Shown here: positions 18,116 through 27,969 of the stretch, piece after piece
Position numbering within the stretch: the stretch's first letter is position 1
Layout of the letters: each line of letters opens with the position of its first letter
NCBI RefSeq assembly: GCF_030622045.1
Contig: NZ_CP130886.1
Location: 186,001-250,000, forward strand
DNA: 64,000 nucleotides
Source of the DNA: Planctellipticum variicoloris
GTDB lineage: Bacteria; Planctomycetota; Planctomycetia; Planctomycetales; Planctomycetaceae
Reading direction: 5' to 3'
Program-made: the position numbers and the translations under genes
Notes under the pieces: generated by a model
The model's database searches: none
Told to the model about the DNA's origin: nothing
Seen by the model: only the letters and a program-made list of their open reading frames with translations

Positions 18116-19066
18116 TCAAAGATTGGGGGGGATCTCGATCAAAAGGGACAGATCAGTTTCGATCCCGACTACACGATCGTTGTAGAGTTCGAGCAACTGG
18201 CGGAATTCTGATTTACGCTTTTCCTGGCTGAACTCCGACAGTTCTTCGATATTAGCCGAAACAAACGATTCGATGGACATTACTGCCACTTGATCCTCGC
18301 ATGCGTAGAGAACGAGGTCCCTTGCGGCCAGCACGGCAACCTCAGGAACAAGCAGAAAGGCTCGGAGTCCGCGAGACAGATTGACCTGACACTTCTCGAC
18401 GACCGCGATGCCGGGGGCGATCGTGATATGGAATGCCGTGTCTCCGATTTCGAAATCCCCTTCCCTTCCGGTGGAATCGTCTGAAGAGCTGGCGAGTTCG
18501 TTTGCGACCTCCAGGTGAGGAAAACGGAGTTGGAGCTTCGCTCCGACGAGGTACTGCGCGACGGATGGAAGTTTTCCGACGTCCTTTGCAGCCCTGAGGA
18601 TTCTGCGGATATTCGCGCACGTCGTCAGACGGGGATCGAAGACGAATTCAACCCGCTTTCGATTGAAATAATCCTGAACCTTTTCGGCCAACCAGGCCTG
18701 GCAAGCGTCCAGAACTTGGACTCGCTCCCTTTCCGTGAGAGATCCAAGTCGCAAAGGAGCAATCGCGTCCATCAGCGACTCAGCAACCCAAGGTGTGCCG
18801 CGGTTTGTTCTCCCGCCTTCTTTCACGAATGGCCGGTTTTCTCCATATCGAGTTAGAATTGATCGGACTGCCGACGCGGTCAGGCCCTTAATCTGGGCGC
18901 CGCCTTTCGCTCGATGATCGTCAACCTTGAGAGTGAACTCCGTCTTGAGCCGTTCAAGAATGACTAGTCCTGCTGCGACCGAACCGCGGGCCGGCAGTCC
19001 GTCGGTATGAATCGGGAGGCGAGAGAACCAGGCCTCAATGGCAGAGACGGCCGTTTTGCGATTCAT
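18116..19066 (-). CDS. Putative type II restriction endonuclease partner (DUF4928-like)
   Basis: This 316-residue protein begins MNRKTAVSAIEAWFSRLP and includes KGLTASAVRSILTRYGENR near residue 60. From memory it matches the DUF4928 family, found beside C5-cytosine methyltransferases and suspected to be restriction enzymes. A C-terminal stretch (GDTAFHITIAPGIAVVEKCQ, near 215-235) could hold a nuclease core, but no certain PD-(D/E)xK can be pointed to. Its ATG overlaps the methyltransferase stop as ATGA, so translation is coupled. Vsr follows. Cleavage activity and recognition sequence are unknown. Confidence 0.68.
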   Translation of the reverse strand: MNRKTAVSAIEAWFSRLPIHTDGLPARGSVAAGLVILERLKTEFTLKVDDHRAKGGAQIKGLTASAVRSILTRYGENRPFVKEGGRTNRGTPWVAESLMDAIAPLRLGSLTERERVQVLDACQAWLAEKVQDYFNRKRVEFVFDPRLTTCANIRRILRAAKDVGKLPSVAQYLVGAKLQLRFPHLEVANELASSSDDSTGREGDFEIGDTAFHITIAPGIAVVEKCQVNLSRGLRAFLLVPEVAVLAARDLVLYACEDQVAVMSIESFVSANIEELSEFSQEKRKSEFRQLLELYNDRVVGIETDLSLLIEIPPNL

Positions 19067-20232
19067 CGCTTGGCCACCGTGATTCGTCGCGTACGCACCG
19101 TTCGAATTGAACCACGGAGAGTCTCGCAAGCCGGTTTCAAATAGTTCTCTCCAATCCACGCCACGACCGGAACGCAAACAGCGTCGCCAAATCCAAAGAG
19201 CGCCTGATTCAATCGGACTTCGATGCGGTAGTCGTCGGGAACGCCTTGAAGACGAGCGCATTCCCGTGCAGTCAGGAGCCGTACTCGGCGCTCACCGCGA
19301 CCAGCTTCAAACAAGATTTGCCGGCCGCTTCCGCCTCTTGGCGTCCTCAGACATCCAGCAATGCCATCGGTACGAAGCTCAGCCATCGATCGGCCATGTC
19401 GCACACGCCGAAATGCTGTTGCGTAGGTGTAGTCTGCTCCCGAAATCATTTCTGCAGCGATTTTGGCGTGTCGTTCACTCAATTGGTTCATGAAATATGC
19501 GGCTCGCTCCTCGCTCCACCACGCCGGATCATCAGGAGGAAGGCTTTCAACGATCGACGGCAATCGCGGTCCCGCAGGCGGAAGTGGCGGAAGTTTGCGG
19601 ATCTTCCACGCGATGTGCGGCGTGCCATGAATGAATTTCAGCAACTGGGGCGAGCGAACGTCCGACGGTCCAACCCCAAAAGGAATTTCGGCTTCGATAC
19701 CAAGTTGAGCGATCACGAATAATCGAGCCCGGCTCTGCGGAACGAATCGCACGGCATCAACGATGATTGCGTCGCAGACATAACCAAGGGCATTGAGTGC
19801 CAGCAGAGCCGCCTCAAAGTCACGTCCCTCATTAGCCATCAAGAATCCGGGGACATTCTCCAGCAGCACGACTTTAGGCAGCGAGCCCGCGACCGCTTTC
19901 TCCTTAAGAAGACGGACCAGTCCCCAAAAAGCACTTGACTGTTCGCCGCTGAGCCCCGCCATCGCTCCTGCTATGGAAAGGTCGTTGCACGGGAACGACG
20001 CGGTAAATAGGTCGCAGTCCGGAATCGCATCGGCCGAAATCTGGTGAATGTCACCAAGAAGAAATTCGTCGATCGGGAAGTTCGCCCGATACATCTCCAG
20101 CTTCTGCTCGTCAATATCGTTCGCGAACACCGTTTCGAAGCCGCACTGATCGAGCGCCAGGCGCACCAATCCGATGCCGGCGAAGAATTCGGCGACGCGA
20201 TATGGCGAAGTCATTCGATTTACACGAGCCAT
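19063..20232 (-). CDS. DNA (cytosine-5)-methyltransferase
   Basis: This 389-residue protein transfers a methyl group from SAM to cytosine C5. Motifs appear in order: AEFFAGIGLVRLAL (I, SAM loop), TASFPCNDLSIAG (IV, catalytic Cys at about residue 82), LLENVPGF (VI), VPQSRARLFVIA (VIII), a variable target-recognition region, then LLTARECARLQGVPDDY (IX) and FGFGDAVCVPVVAWI (X). Candidate starts at 20214, 20232 and 20244 lack clear ribosome sites; 20232 is a compromise. It is coupled to the downstream putative nuclease and then Vsr. GC content is lower than in flanking housekeeping genes, suggesting transfer. Confidence 0.93.
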   Translation of the reverse strand: MARVNRMTSPYRVAEFFAGIGLVRLALDQCGFETVFANDIDEQKLEMYRANFPIDEFLLGDIHQISADAIPDCDLFTASFPCNDLSIAGAMAGLSGEQSSAFWGLVRLLKEKAVAGSLPKVVLLENVPGFLMANEGRDFEAALLALNALGYVCDAIIVDAVRFVPQSRARLFVIAQLGIEAEIPFGVGPSDVRSPQLLKFIHGTPHIAWKIRKLPPLPPAGPRLPSIVESLPPDDPAWWSEERAAYFMNQLSERHAKIAAEMISGADYTYATAFRRVRHGRSMAELRTDGIAGCLRTPRGGSGRQILFEAGRGERRVRLLTARECARLQGVPDDYRIEVRLNQALFGFGDAVCVPVVAWIGENYLKPACETLRGSIRTVRTRRITVAKR

Positions 20233-20333
20233 TTGATTCAACATCCATGCCGAGGACGGCCAGAGCGACAAGGGGCTGACGTGGACAGATTATCGGGTTC
20301 GCGGCGAATGAAGCAAGGAGGGTTCTGGGAACT

Positions 20334-21005
20334 TTGACGGAGATCGACGCAACCGCTGACTGGGAGCGCGGTTCGTTGAACAGAAACGCACGTTTCTGCA
20401 CGCAGCAGGCGGCCCACTCCGACCTGACGCTGACCGGAATGTACAACGTCCTGGAGAAGCTGCGGAGCGGCGAGCCGCTGACCGCCAAGGAAAAGACGAC
20501 CCATGAACAGGGGCTGGTCTCCGTTCTGAAACAGCTTCACGACGATCTGGACGCCGCGGTGTTCGAGGCGTACGGCTGGCCGGTCACGCTGACCGATGAA
20601 GAGATCCTGGAACGGCTGGTGGCCCTGAATGCCGAGCGGGCCGCCGAAGAAGAAGAGCGGGGGCTGATCCGCTGGCTGCGGCCGGAGTTCCAGAACCCGG
20701 CCGGCGGCAAGGGGGCCGTCCAGAAGCAACTGGACGTCGAAGAGGACGAAGAGGCCGCCAAGCCGGCAAAGAAGAAACCGTCGAAGGCCGCCGCGGCGAA
20801 AAAGCAGCCGTGGCCGAAGAAGCTCGCCGAACAGGCCGCCGCGGTGGCGCAGGCGCTGCAGGCCGCGAAGAAGCCGGTCACGCCTGCGGACGTCGGTCAG
20901 GTCTTCATGCGGGCGAACACGGACGACGTAGTCCGGCTGCTGGAGATGCTTGCGGCGATTGGGAAAACGCGGACGATCAAGGGCGGGAAATATGTGGCGT
21001 CGTGA
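20334..21005 (+). pseudogene. 3' fragment of a type IIG (MmeI-like) restriction-methylation enzyme
   Basis: The 223-residue frame is not a whole protein. From about residue 25 onward (AHSDLTLTGMYNVLEKLR, GLVSVLKQLHDDLDAAVF, YGWP, then RWLRPEFQNP) it looks like the extreme C-terminus of large DNA methyltransferase/nuclease polypeptides of the MmeI or BREX PglX-like kind. A Lys/Ala linker and a winged-helix-like end follow. The SAM and catalytic domains are missing. The first 25 residues look unrelated, so the junction lies near 20400. The methyltransferase island begins about 90 bases upstream on the other strand, so its arrival may have cut this gene. Expression as a small protein is possible. 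Confidence 0.65.
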
Positions 21006-21032
21006 GGGGGATGGGGCTGAGGAAATTCACCG

Positions 21033-21310
21033 TCAGTTCTCCCGGCCGGTCTGCAGCCGGTTCGAGACATGCCAGACTTCCCCGGACAGGCTGGTCCTGA
21101 CATTCCCCTGATGCCGGGCGACTTCGTTCTTGACGTTGTCGTAGTCGATGTCCGCGGCGAGCCGGGCGACGGCCCGGCGTCGTCGTTCCGGTCCAAGAAC
21201 AACAGTTCAACGCCCGCCGCCGTGCGGGAGAACAGGCCGTAGTTGACGCCGCCGTCCACGACACTTGTGCCAAGCGGGCTGCTGTGGCCCGAGGTGGCAA
21301 GCTGCCTCAT
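21033..21310 (-). pseudogene. 5' fragment of glgX-like glycogen debranching gene fused to a foreign tail
   Basis: The ATG at 21310 opens a frame reading SSPLGTSVVDGGVNYGLFS then GVELLFLDRNDDA, a good match to the N-terminal early-set domain of GlgX/isoamylase-type debranching enzymes. After about 45 residues similarity stops. In another frame the sequence reads ADIDYDNVKNEVARHQGNV and SLSGEVWHVSNRLQTG to a stop at 21033-21035, which looks like the C-terminus of an unrelated protein. This is a deletion or recombination scar. The fragment lies six bases downstream of the glucosidase-like gene, so an intact sugar operon probably existed before. Confidence 0.6.
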
Positions 21311-21316
21311 GAGGGT

Positions 21317-24091
21317 TTACCGCGTGGTGGCTGTGGCTGGTGCTGGCGTCGGATGACCGTTTGTCAGTTCGGCGGTCGCCGCGAAATACGCCCCCTTGCC
21401 GCGAATGCCGGCTTGCGATTGCGAGAGCGTCGCAAACAAATGCATGGTGCGGGCGATGACCCCGGTCCACCCGGTCTGGTGGCTGGCCCCCAGGCCGGCG
21501 CCGTTGTCGCCGTGGAAGTACTCGTAGAACAGGATCAGATCTCTCCAGTTTCCGTCCGTCTGAAACTTCTCGGTCCCGCCGTAGACGGGACGCCGGCCGT
21601 CCGGACCGCGCAGGAAGAGGGTTTCCAGCCGCCGTCCGAGTTCCTCGGCCACCTCAAAGAGCGTCATCAACTGCCCCGAGCCGGTGGGACACTCCACCTG
21701 GAACTCGTCGCCATAGTAGGCGTGGTAGTTCAGCAGGGCGCGGATAATCAGGATGTTGACCGGCATCCAGATCGGTCCCCGCCAGTTCGAGTTGCCGCCG
21801 AACATCCCGGTGTCAGACTCCGCCGGCAGGTAGGCCACGCGATACTCCTGACCTCCGGCTCGAAAGACGTACGGATGTTCGTCATGGAACCGGGACAGCG
21901 AGCGGAGTCCGTGCGGGCTGAGGAATTCGTTTTCATCGAGCATCTTCGCCAGCACGCGGCGGAGCTTCGTTTCGTCCAGGATTGAAGCCAGCCGCCGCCC
22001 GCCCGCGCCGGTCTTGCGCGGGTCGTGAATCGCTGCACTGAGCTCGGGGCGTGATTCGAGAAACCACTGCAGCCGCTCGGCGAGGTCGGGGTATTTCGCC
22101 AGGAGCTGTCCCTCGAAAACCGTGGCTGCGCACAGCGGCAGCAGCCCCACCATCGACCGGACTTTCAGCCGCTCCGACTGTCCGTCCGGACGGCGGAGGA
22201 CGTCATAGAAGAATCCATCCTCCTCGTCCCACATCCCGGTCTGCCCGCCCAGATGCGACATCGCAGAGGCGATCCAGAGGTAGTGTTCCGTGAACTTCAG
22301 GGCCATATCCGCGTAATCCGGATCGGTCATGGCCAGCTCGGCGGCGATCTCGAGCATGTTTTCGCAGTAGAGCGCCATCCAGGCGGTCCCGTCGGCCTGT
22401 TCCAGATAGCCGCCGGTCGGCAGGGGAGCGCTCCGATCGAACACGCCGATGTTGTCCAGCCCCAGAAAGCCCCCTTCGAACACGTTCCGCCCGGACCGGT
22501 CCTTGCGGTTGACCCACCAGGTGAAGTTCAGCAGGAGCTTCTGGAAGCAGCTCTTGAGCCACTCGCGGTCGCCTTCGCCCTTCTGCGCCTTTTCCAGGCG
22601 GTAGGTGAATATGGTCGCCCAGGCATGGACCGGCGGATTGACGTCGCCGAAGTTCCACTCGTACGCCGGAATCTGGCCGTTCGGGTGCATGTAACGCTCG
22701 CGGAGCATCAGCTTGAGCTGCTGCTTGGCGAAGTCGGGATCAACCAGACTCAGCGAGATCACGTGGAACGCCAGATCCCACGCCGCATACCACGGATACT
22801 CCCACTTATCCGGCATCGAGATCACGTCGCCGTTATACATGTGATGCCAGTTATCGTTGCGGGGCGCCGTTTTGCGCGTCGCTTTGAACGGATCGCAGCC
22901 CCGCTCGTCGAGCCACTGGTCGACGTCGTAATGGTAAAACTGCTTGCTCCACAGCATCCCGGCCAAAGCCTGCCGCATGACCAGGCCTTCGTCGGCAGAC
23001 AGGGACTTCGGAATGACTGCCGAATAAAACTCGTCCGCCTCCTGCCGCCGGGCCTCAAGCACCGCCGCAAACCGGCTTCCGAAGGGCGACGAGACGTCGG
23101 CCTTTTCCCGCGAGAAGGCCTCCGGACTGACATCGGTCAGCCGGAGCCTGATCACCCGGCACTCGCCCGGCGGCACGGTCACGCGATGCTGTGCGGCGAC
23201 TTTCGTCCCTTTGTGTTCCGGGTTGAGAACGCCGCTCTGCCCGTGCACGACGGAATCATTGATGCTGTCCTTCACGTAGGGGCTCAGGTTCGGCATCCCG
23301 AAAATCCGCTGCGTGTTCGTCTCGTTCTCCGTAAACAGCAGCGGCGCGGCCTCTTCGCAATACAGATAGCGGGCTCCCAACTTTGCATCGAGAGCCCGGA
23401 CGGTCGTCGTCGACGCTCCGCCGGACACTTGCGACAGTTCCGGTCGTTCGGTGGTGTCGTTCCACGACCACTGATTCCGGAACCAGAGCGTCGGCAGCAC
23501 TTGCAGCTCCGCCGGCTCCGGACCGCGATTCCAGACGCTGATCTGAATCAGAACGTCCTCGGGGGACGCCTTGGCGTACTCCACGAAGACGTCGAAGTAG
23601 CGATCTTCCGCGAAGACTCCCGTATCGATCAGCTCGTATTCCATCTCCTCCCGTCCGCGGGTGCGGCTCGTTTCGATCAGATCCGCGTAGGGATATTCTC
23701 GCTGCGGATACTTGTAAAGGTATTTCATGTAGGAATGAGTTGGCGTGCTATCGAGGTAGAAATAGTACTCCTTGACATCCTCGCCGTGGTTTCCCTCGCT
23801 GTTCGTCAGACCGAACAGCCGTTCCTTGAGGATCGGATCCTGGCCGTTCCAGAGCGCCAGCGCAAAGCAGAGCCGCTGCTTATCGTCGGAGAAACCCGCC
23901 AGACCGTCTTCGCCCCAGCGATAGGCGCGCGACCGGGACTGATCGTGGCTGAAGTAGCTCCACGCGTCGCCGCTCTCGCTGTAGTCTTCGCGGACGGTTC
24001 CCCATTGCCGTTCGCTCAGGTAGGGGCCCCACTTTTTCCAGGCAATCCCCTGTTCGCGCGCCTCGTCGAGTCGGCCCTGCTCGGAATTCAT
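21317..24091 (-). CDS. Large MGH1/GH63-like glucosidase family protein
   Basis: This 924-residue protein resembles mannosylglycerate-hydrolase-like/GH63-type (alpha/alpha)6-barrel glucosidases. Typical stretches are [20 protein letters not shown] near residue 43, [20 protein letters not shown] near 110, [29 protein letters not shown]-type residues near 440, [14 protein letters not shown], and [13 protein letters not shown] near 780. Such proteins are cytoplasmic and act on alpha-glucosides or compatible solutes. No signal peptide is seen. The start at 24091 follows GGAG and is preferred to 24115. The truncated glgX behind it suggests a glycogen or trehalose context. The exact substrate is open. 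Confidence 0.85.
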   Translation of the reverse strand: MNSEQGRLDEAREQGIAWKKWGPYLSERQWGTVREDYSESGDAWSYFSHDQSRSRAYRWGEDGLAGFSDDKQRLCFALALWNGQDPILKERLFGLTNSEGNHGEDVKEYYFYLDSTPTHSYMKYLYKYPQREYPYADLIETSRTRGREEMEYELIDTGVFAEDRYFDVFVEYAKASPEDVLIQISVWNRGPEPAELQVLPTLWFRNQWSWNDTTERPELSQVSGGASTTTVRALDAKLGARYLYCEEAAPLLFTENETNTQRIFGMPNLSPYVKDSINDSVVHGQSGVLNPEHKGTKVAAQHRVTVPPGECRVIRLRLTDVSPEAFSREKADVSSPFGSRFAAVLEARRQEADEFYSAVIPKSLSADEGLVMRQALAGMLWSKQFYHYDVDQWLDERGCDPFKATRKTAPRNDNWHHMYNGDVISMPDKWEYPWYAAWDLAFHVISLSLVDPDFAKQQLKLMLRERYMHPNGQIPAYEWNFGDVNPPVHAWATIFTYRLEKAQKGEGDREWLKSCFQKLLLNFTWWVNRKDRSGRNVFEGGFLGLDNIGVFDRSAPLPTGGYLEQADGTAWMALYCENMLEIAAELAMTDPDYADMALKFTEHYLWIASAMSHLGGQTGMWDEEDGFFYDVLRRPDGQSERLKVRSMVGLLPLCAATVFEGQLLAKYPDLAERLQWFLESRPELSAAIHDPRKTGAGGRRLASILDETKLRRVLAKMLDENEFLSPHGLRSLSRFHDEHPYVFRAGGQEYRVAYLPAESDTGMFGGNSNWRGPIWMPVNILIIRALLNYHAYYGDEFQVECPTGSGQLMTLFEVAEELGRRLETLFLRGPDGRRPVYGGTEKFQTDGNWRDLILFYEYFHGDNGAGLGASHQTGWTGVIARTMHLFATLSQSQAGIRGKGAYFAATAELTNGHPTPAPATATTR

Positions 24092-24129
24092 GACACGCTC
24101 CAGATGTAACTTCACACGGATTCGACGGA

Positions 24130-24339
24130 TCAGATTTTCAAATCGAGCAGATACGAATAATGCTTCGGAACTGGTTCGAGATCGGTCTGCTCATCCGGCT
24201 GAAAGGGCTCGCGATTCTGCCATTGATCCTTCCCGGCAGAGACCACCCAGAGCCGTCCTTCTCGATCCTGCACGATCCACTGATGAGTGGAATGGTCGAC
24301 AAACAATGCGAGTAATCGTTTTCGAGCAGTCATCGTCAT
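24130..24339 (-). CDS. Small conserved hypothetical protein
   Basis: This 69-residue protein reads TARKRLLALFVDHSTHQWIV, then DREGRLWVV and ends with YLLDLKI. It has a strong GGAGGGAG ribosome site about a dozen bases before the ATG. Its beta-rich, Trp-containing pattern resembles small proteins I recall from several planctomycete genomes, often placed near integrative elements, but no function is known. It lies 38 bases upstream of the glucosidase-like gene in the same direction and may be co-transcribed with it. Confidence 0.65.
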   Translation of the reverse strand: MTMTARKRLLALFVDHSTHQWIVQDREGRLWVVSAGKDQWQNREPFQPDEQTDLEPVPKHYSYLLDLKI

Positions 24340-24944
24340 TTTGCAACGCTCCCTCCGGGGACGCTCGACGTGATCTGCCGGATTCCCCCGGCGCATCGAC
24401 GCCAACGGTCCTCTCGAACGCGGAACCTCCAGCCCGCCAGGCCCTCCGCGCCAATCGCGGCGGACTGAGCGAGATCTTTGTTTCCGCGTTTCAGGCATTC
24501 GCCGAACACGTTCCCATGCGGCGCGGCAAGCAAGCGCCGTGCGACCGGCCCAGCGAGGAACCGCTCCGGGGCGTGCGTTCCAATGCCGCCGTGCGTCTGC
24601 AGCCTTGCTGCAGAACGGCGCCGCCCGCGCTTGTCGCCCATTTCCGGGGACATGGACGCTTCTTTCCGGAGATTGACGCCGTCGCCGCGGCCCGCCAATG
24701 GAAAACCGGATCGGCAATGAGCCGACGACGAATTGACCAGTATTTCCGAGCGCCGGGAGCTATCCTGCCAATCCTCGCCGGCGCCCGCAATAGGGGTCTT
24801 TAAGGTTCTCACGAATCGGAACGATCACAATCCGAACAGGCGGGCGGGAACGGTTCGGGGAGTTGCCTCCGTCCCGGGCTTGTATCGATCTCCTCTTCCA
24901 CCGAGTTTGTTCCGATCCTCATCCACGACGGCAGGAATTCGTTG
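24340..24944. other. Long intergenic region, nothing recognised
   Basis: About 600 bases without a supported gene. Several overlapping frames on both strands are Arg/Pro/Ala-rich and lack ribosome sites. The promoters of two divergent genes must be here. Given the chimeric gene on its right, it may include deleted-gene debris. Confidence 0.45.
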
Positions 24945-25661
24945 ATGCCGGAACTCAGCTTCATCGATCGACTCAACTCGTGGATGCTGCTGACGGCGAC
25001 TGTCGCGATCGTGCTGGCGTCGCTGGAAGCCGGGTATCGGCTGGGTGTCTTTCGCCGCCGGCGTTCGGACTCCGAGAAGGAAACGCCTGTCGGCGAGGTG
25101 GTGGCCGCGACGCTCGGCCTCCTGGCGTTTCTGCTCGCGTTCATCTTCGGCTTCGCGGCGTCACGTTTTGAAAGCCGCAAGGAACTGGTGATTCAGGAAG
25201 CCAACGCCGTCGGCACCGCCTGGTTGCGGGCGGGCCTGCTTCCGGCCCCCGAAAGCGCCGAAAGCCGCAACCTTTACCGGGACTCAGTGGCGCCCGCCTG
25301 GAAGGAGTCCAGACCGGGGACCTTGCCTTCGCGATCCGACAGTCGGGATACCGACGACGTTCGTCAGGTCGTATGGGGCAAGATTGCCGCCTTGCCGCAG
25401 TTGCGGCTCGTCGTCTGCGATCTGTCGAATTCGCCGTTCGTCGACGTTGTCGGCGCGCGCCTGCTGTCGGCCCTGCAGCGGGATCTCGCCGCTCGCGGCG
25501 TGCAGTTGCGAATCGTCGAGGCCCACGCGCGAAACCGCGACCTGCTGCGCGCCGAGGGCCTGGAAGGATTGGTCGGCCATCTCGGATGCTTGCAGTCCGT
25601 GGATCAAGTCGTCGCAGAGTTCGAATTCGAGTCCCCGCACAAAGCCGAGACACCTCGCTGA
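24945..25661 (+). CDS. Chimera: bestrophin-like N-terminus fused to SulP-type STAS domain
   Basis: This 238-residue protein has two unrelated halves. Residues 1 to about 110 have two membrane segments and the marks of the bestrophin-like (DUF4239) family (ETPVGEVVAATLGLLAFLLA, AASRFESRKELVIQEANAVG, LRAGLLPAPESAESRNL). From about 128 onward (DDVRQVVWGKIAALPQLRLV, CDLSNSPFVDVVGARLL, QLRIVEAHARNRDLLRAEGL) it is the C-terminal STAS domain of a SulP anion transporter. Neither half is complete: the bestrophin-like domain loses its second half and the permease its membrane part. The frame is open across the join near 25290-25330. AGGAA precedes the ATG. It is probably a deletion-born fusion; function is unknown. 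Confidence 0.72.
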   Translation: MPELSFIDRLNSWMLLTATVAIVLASLEAGYRLGVFRRRRSDSEKETPVGEVVAATLGLLAFLLAFIFGFAASRFESRKELVIQEANAVGTAWLRAGLLPAPESAESRNLYRDSVAPAWKESRPGTLPSRSDSRDTDDVRQVVWGKIAALPQLRLVVCDLSNSPFVDVVGARLLSALQRDLAARGVQLRIVEAHARNRDLLRAEGLEGLVGHLGCLQSVDQVVAEFEFESPHKAETPR

Positions 25662-25882
25662 CGCCGACGAGCGAACTTCATTCCGGCAAAGGAGCATTCA
25701 GGGCCAGTTTGTGGCACTTTTGCCACGATCGGCATCTGTGTTCGGATCGCGACTTTCCACTCGGCAGATGGCTGAAGCGCCACCGGAATGGCACAGGACA
25801 CTGGATAAAGATGGCTCAATTCTGATTGACACAGCCTCGACAGCGGAGGACCATTCGACCGTTCGGCGACGCTGACCTGACG

Positions 25883-26632
25883 ATGAGCAACACGCTTTCC
25901 GAGAATGCGATGAACACTGTGCCGAGGGATTCTTCGCAGCCCCCGGCCGCGCCGCGCGGCGTCGCCATCAGCGGCCTCCTCTTCGCCGTCCTCGATTTCG
26001 TCAGCCTGGCTCTGATCCGGCTCGCCATTCCCGTCGATCCGGCGGACCCCGGCGACTGGCTCAGAAACCCCGCGATGCGGAACTCGATCGGCCTGGCCCT
26101 GAATCTCGTCCCCTTTGCCGGGATCACGTTTCTGTGGTTCATGGGAGCGCTCCGCAACCGCATCGGGCAGCACGAGGATCGCTTCTTCGCCACCGTGTTT
26201 CTGGGTAGCGGACTGCTGTTCGTCGCCATGCTGTTCGTCGCCGCCGCGGTCGCCCGGGGACTGGTGGCGACGTTCGCTGATGAAGCCCTCCTCCCCCGAC
26301 AGAGCGAGACCTTTCGGATCGGACGCGAGCTGGCCTACTCCCTGACGACGACCTATGGCACGCGGATGGCCGCCGTGTTCATGTTCGTCACTTCGTCCAT
26401 CGGCCTCCGCACGGCGGCCCTCTCCCGCCCGGTCTCCGTCATCGGCTTTGCGATCGGCCTGGTCCTGCTGCTGTTCATCACGACTTTCGCGTGGATTGCA
26501 CTGCTCTTCCCCGTATGGGTCCTGCTGGTCAGCGCGTATCTCCTGGTTGTGGACTTTCGGTCGAATGGCCTCGGAGTGCGCGAAGGCGCGCTGCAGACTC
26601 TCGATCAGGCCGCTCGTGACGATACCGCATGA
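25883..26632 (+). CDS. Polytopic membrane protein, unknown function
   Basis: This roughly 249-residue protein has about six hydrophobic helices, in pairs near residues 27-45, 70-95, 105-130, 165-185 and 200-235, after a Pro/Ser-rich start. No known motif is seen. Charged loops such as RNRIGQHEDRF are short. The start is uncertain: ATG at 25883 or 25910, neither with a strong ribosome site. It stands alone between the chimeric gene and mtnA. A transporter or sensor role cannot be claimed. Confidence 0.65.
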   Translation: MSNTLSENAMNTVPRDSSQPPAAPRGVAISGLLFAVLDFVSLALIRLAIPVDPADPGDWLRNPAMRNSIGLALNLVPFAGITFLWFMGALRNRIGQHEDRFFATVFLGSGLLFVAMLFVAAAVARGLVATFADEALLPRQSETFRIGRELAYSLTTTYGTRMAAVFMFVTSSIGLRTAALSRPVSVIGFAIGLVLLLFITTFAWIALLFPVWVLLVSAYLLVVDFRSNGLGVREGALQTLDQAARDDTA

Positions 26633-26779
26633 CGGCCCGGTCGCAGATTGACTCGCAGAGCTGAATGGGGCCTCTTCCACGGACTTTGTGGGACGTGTTT
26701 TGGACGGAACGTGGCGTCCAAGCCGGGAAATCAGGGCCATCGGCCGTTTAAGAGCGTTTGTGGTTGGGGGGCAGTCAGC

Positions 26780-26798
26780 GCGCATCAGTTGGATGCGC
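26780..26798 (+). terminator. Hairpin GCGCATC/GATGCGC, weak terminator candidate
   Basis: A perfect 7-base stem with a 5-base loop is followed by CCTCGTTTTG. It lies about 150 bases after the membrane protein gene and is convergent with mtnA. The T-run is short, so function is uncertain. Confidence 0.35.
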
Positions 26799-26904
26799 CT
26801 CGTTTTGTCTGTTCAACGCAAGACGGTCGAAACTCCAAGTTGCATTGAGACTGCTTTCGATTTCTCCCAAAGGGTTAACAGCGTAGAGGGGCGCTGGTCG
26901 TGGC

Positions 26905-27969
26905 TTACTTCCCCAGCACCCTGCGGATCTCCGCCTCCGTCACCGGCGAAATCACCCCTTTTTCCGTCACGAGTCCCGTGATGTTCTCCGCCGGGGCGAC
27001 GTCGAAGGCGGGGTTGTAGACCGGGCAGTTCTCCGGAGCCGTCCGACGGCCGAAGGCGTTGGTGATCTCCTCCGCCGACCGCTGCTCAATCGGGATCTCG
27101 GCCCCGCTTCGGATGGCGAAATCGAACGTGCTCGACGGAGCGGCGATGTAGAACGGAATGCCATGCGCCTTCGCCAGCACCGACAGCGAATACGTTCCGA
27201 TCTTGTTGGCGGAGTCGCCATTGGCCGCAATGCGGTCGGCTCCCACGATCACCGCCTGTACCCGGCCTTCCTTCATCACCCAGCCGGCCATCGAGTCGCA
27301 GATCAGCCTGGTGTTGACTCCACGCTGGAGCAGCTCCCAGGCCGTCAGCCGCGCTCCCTGAAGCAGAGGCCGGGTTTCGTCGGCGTAGACCTGCAGCTCG
27401 GGGTTGGCGGCCGCCGCGGCGAAAATCACCGCGAGCGCGGTCCCGTCACCCGCCGTCGCCAGACCGCCGGTGTTGCAGTGGGTCAGGACGCCGGTGCAAT
27501 TCGCCAGGAGCGGCGCACCGTGCCGGCCGATGGCGGCGCACATTTCGCGGTCTTCAGTCTCGATCAGCCGGGCTTCGTCGAGCAGCCGCTGCAGCATGTC
27601 TTGCGAACCGAGCGACGGATGGCTGGCGGCGACCCCCTTCATTCGGTCCAGGGCCCAGAACAGATTCACCGCCGTCGGCCGGCTGCCGGCGAGATATTCG
27701 ACGACTTCACCGAACCGGCAATTGAAAGCTTCTCGCGATTCGTTCACCGCCGTCTGGCAACCGACGACCGTGCCATACGCCGCGGCGACGCCGATCGCGG
27801 GTGCGCCGCGAACGCTCAGCTTGCGAATCGCTTCCCAGACGACTTCGACGGTCTGGCAGGGAAGATCGACCACTTCGGTCGGGAGCCGCGTCTGATCGAG
27901 GAGCTGCAGGTAACCGTCCAGTTCGCCGATCCAGGCCACCGCCAGTCGGGGATTCGTCGTCGCCGTCAT
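26905..27969 (-). CDS. mtnA: S-methyl-5-thioribose-1-phosphate isomerase
   Basis: This 354-residue enzyme of the methionine salvage pathway converts methylthioribose-1-phosphate to methylthioribulose-1-phosphate in the cytoplasm. Conserved marks are SVRGAPAIGVAAAYG, LTHCNTGGLATAGDGTALAV with the catalytic Cys at residue 165, and IVGADRIAANGD with the catalytic Asp at 245. KIGTYSLSVLAKAHGIPFY and IPIEQRSAEEI complete the family pattern. Length is normal. AGGAA precedes the ATG at 27969. No other salvage gene is adjacent. Confidence 0.95.
   Translation of the reverse strand: MTATTNPRLAVAWIGELDGYLQLLDQTRLPTEVVDLPCQTVEVVWEAIRKLSVRGAPAIGVAAAYGTVVGCQTAVNESREAFNCRFGEVVEYLAGSRPTAVNLFWALDRMKGVAASHPSLGSQDMLQRLLDEARLIETEDREMCAAIGRHGAPLLANCTGVLTHCNTGGLATAGDGTALAVIFAAAAANPELQVYADETRPLLQGARLTAWELLQRGVNTRLICDSMAGWVMKEGRVQAVIVGADRIAANGDSANKIGTYSLSVLAKAHGIPFYIAAPSSTFDFAIRSGAEIPIEQRSAEEITNAFGRRTAPENCPVYNPAFDVAPAENITGLVTEKGVISPVTEAEIRRVLGK

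Noticed and set aside
22253-24109. A 618-codon plus-strand frame
   Set aside because: It is antisense to the glucosidase-like gene and shows no protein family pattern.
24130-24717. The 195-codon extended form of the small conserved protein
   Set aside because: The upstream part is Arg-rich with no family character, and the strong ribosome site lies just before the internal ATG at 24339.
25712-25730. TGGCAC-containing stretch as a sigma-54 promoter
   Set aside because: The spacing from GG to GC is seven bases, not ten, so it fails the -24/-12 rule. It is better read as a small GTGGCA/TGCCAC inverted repeat.
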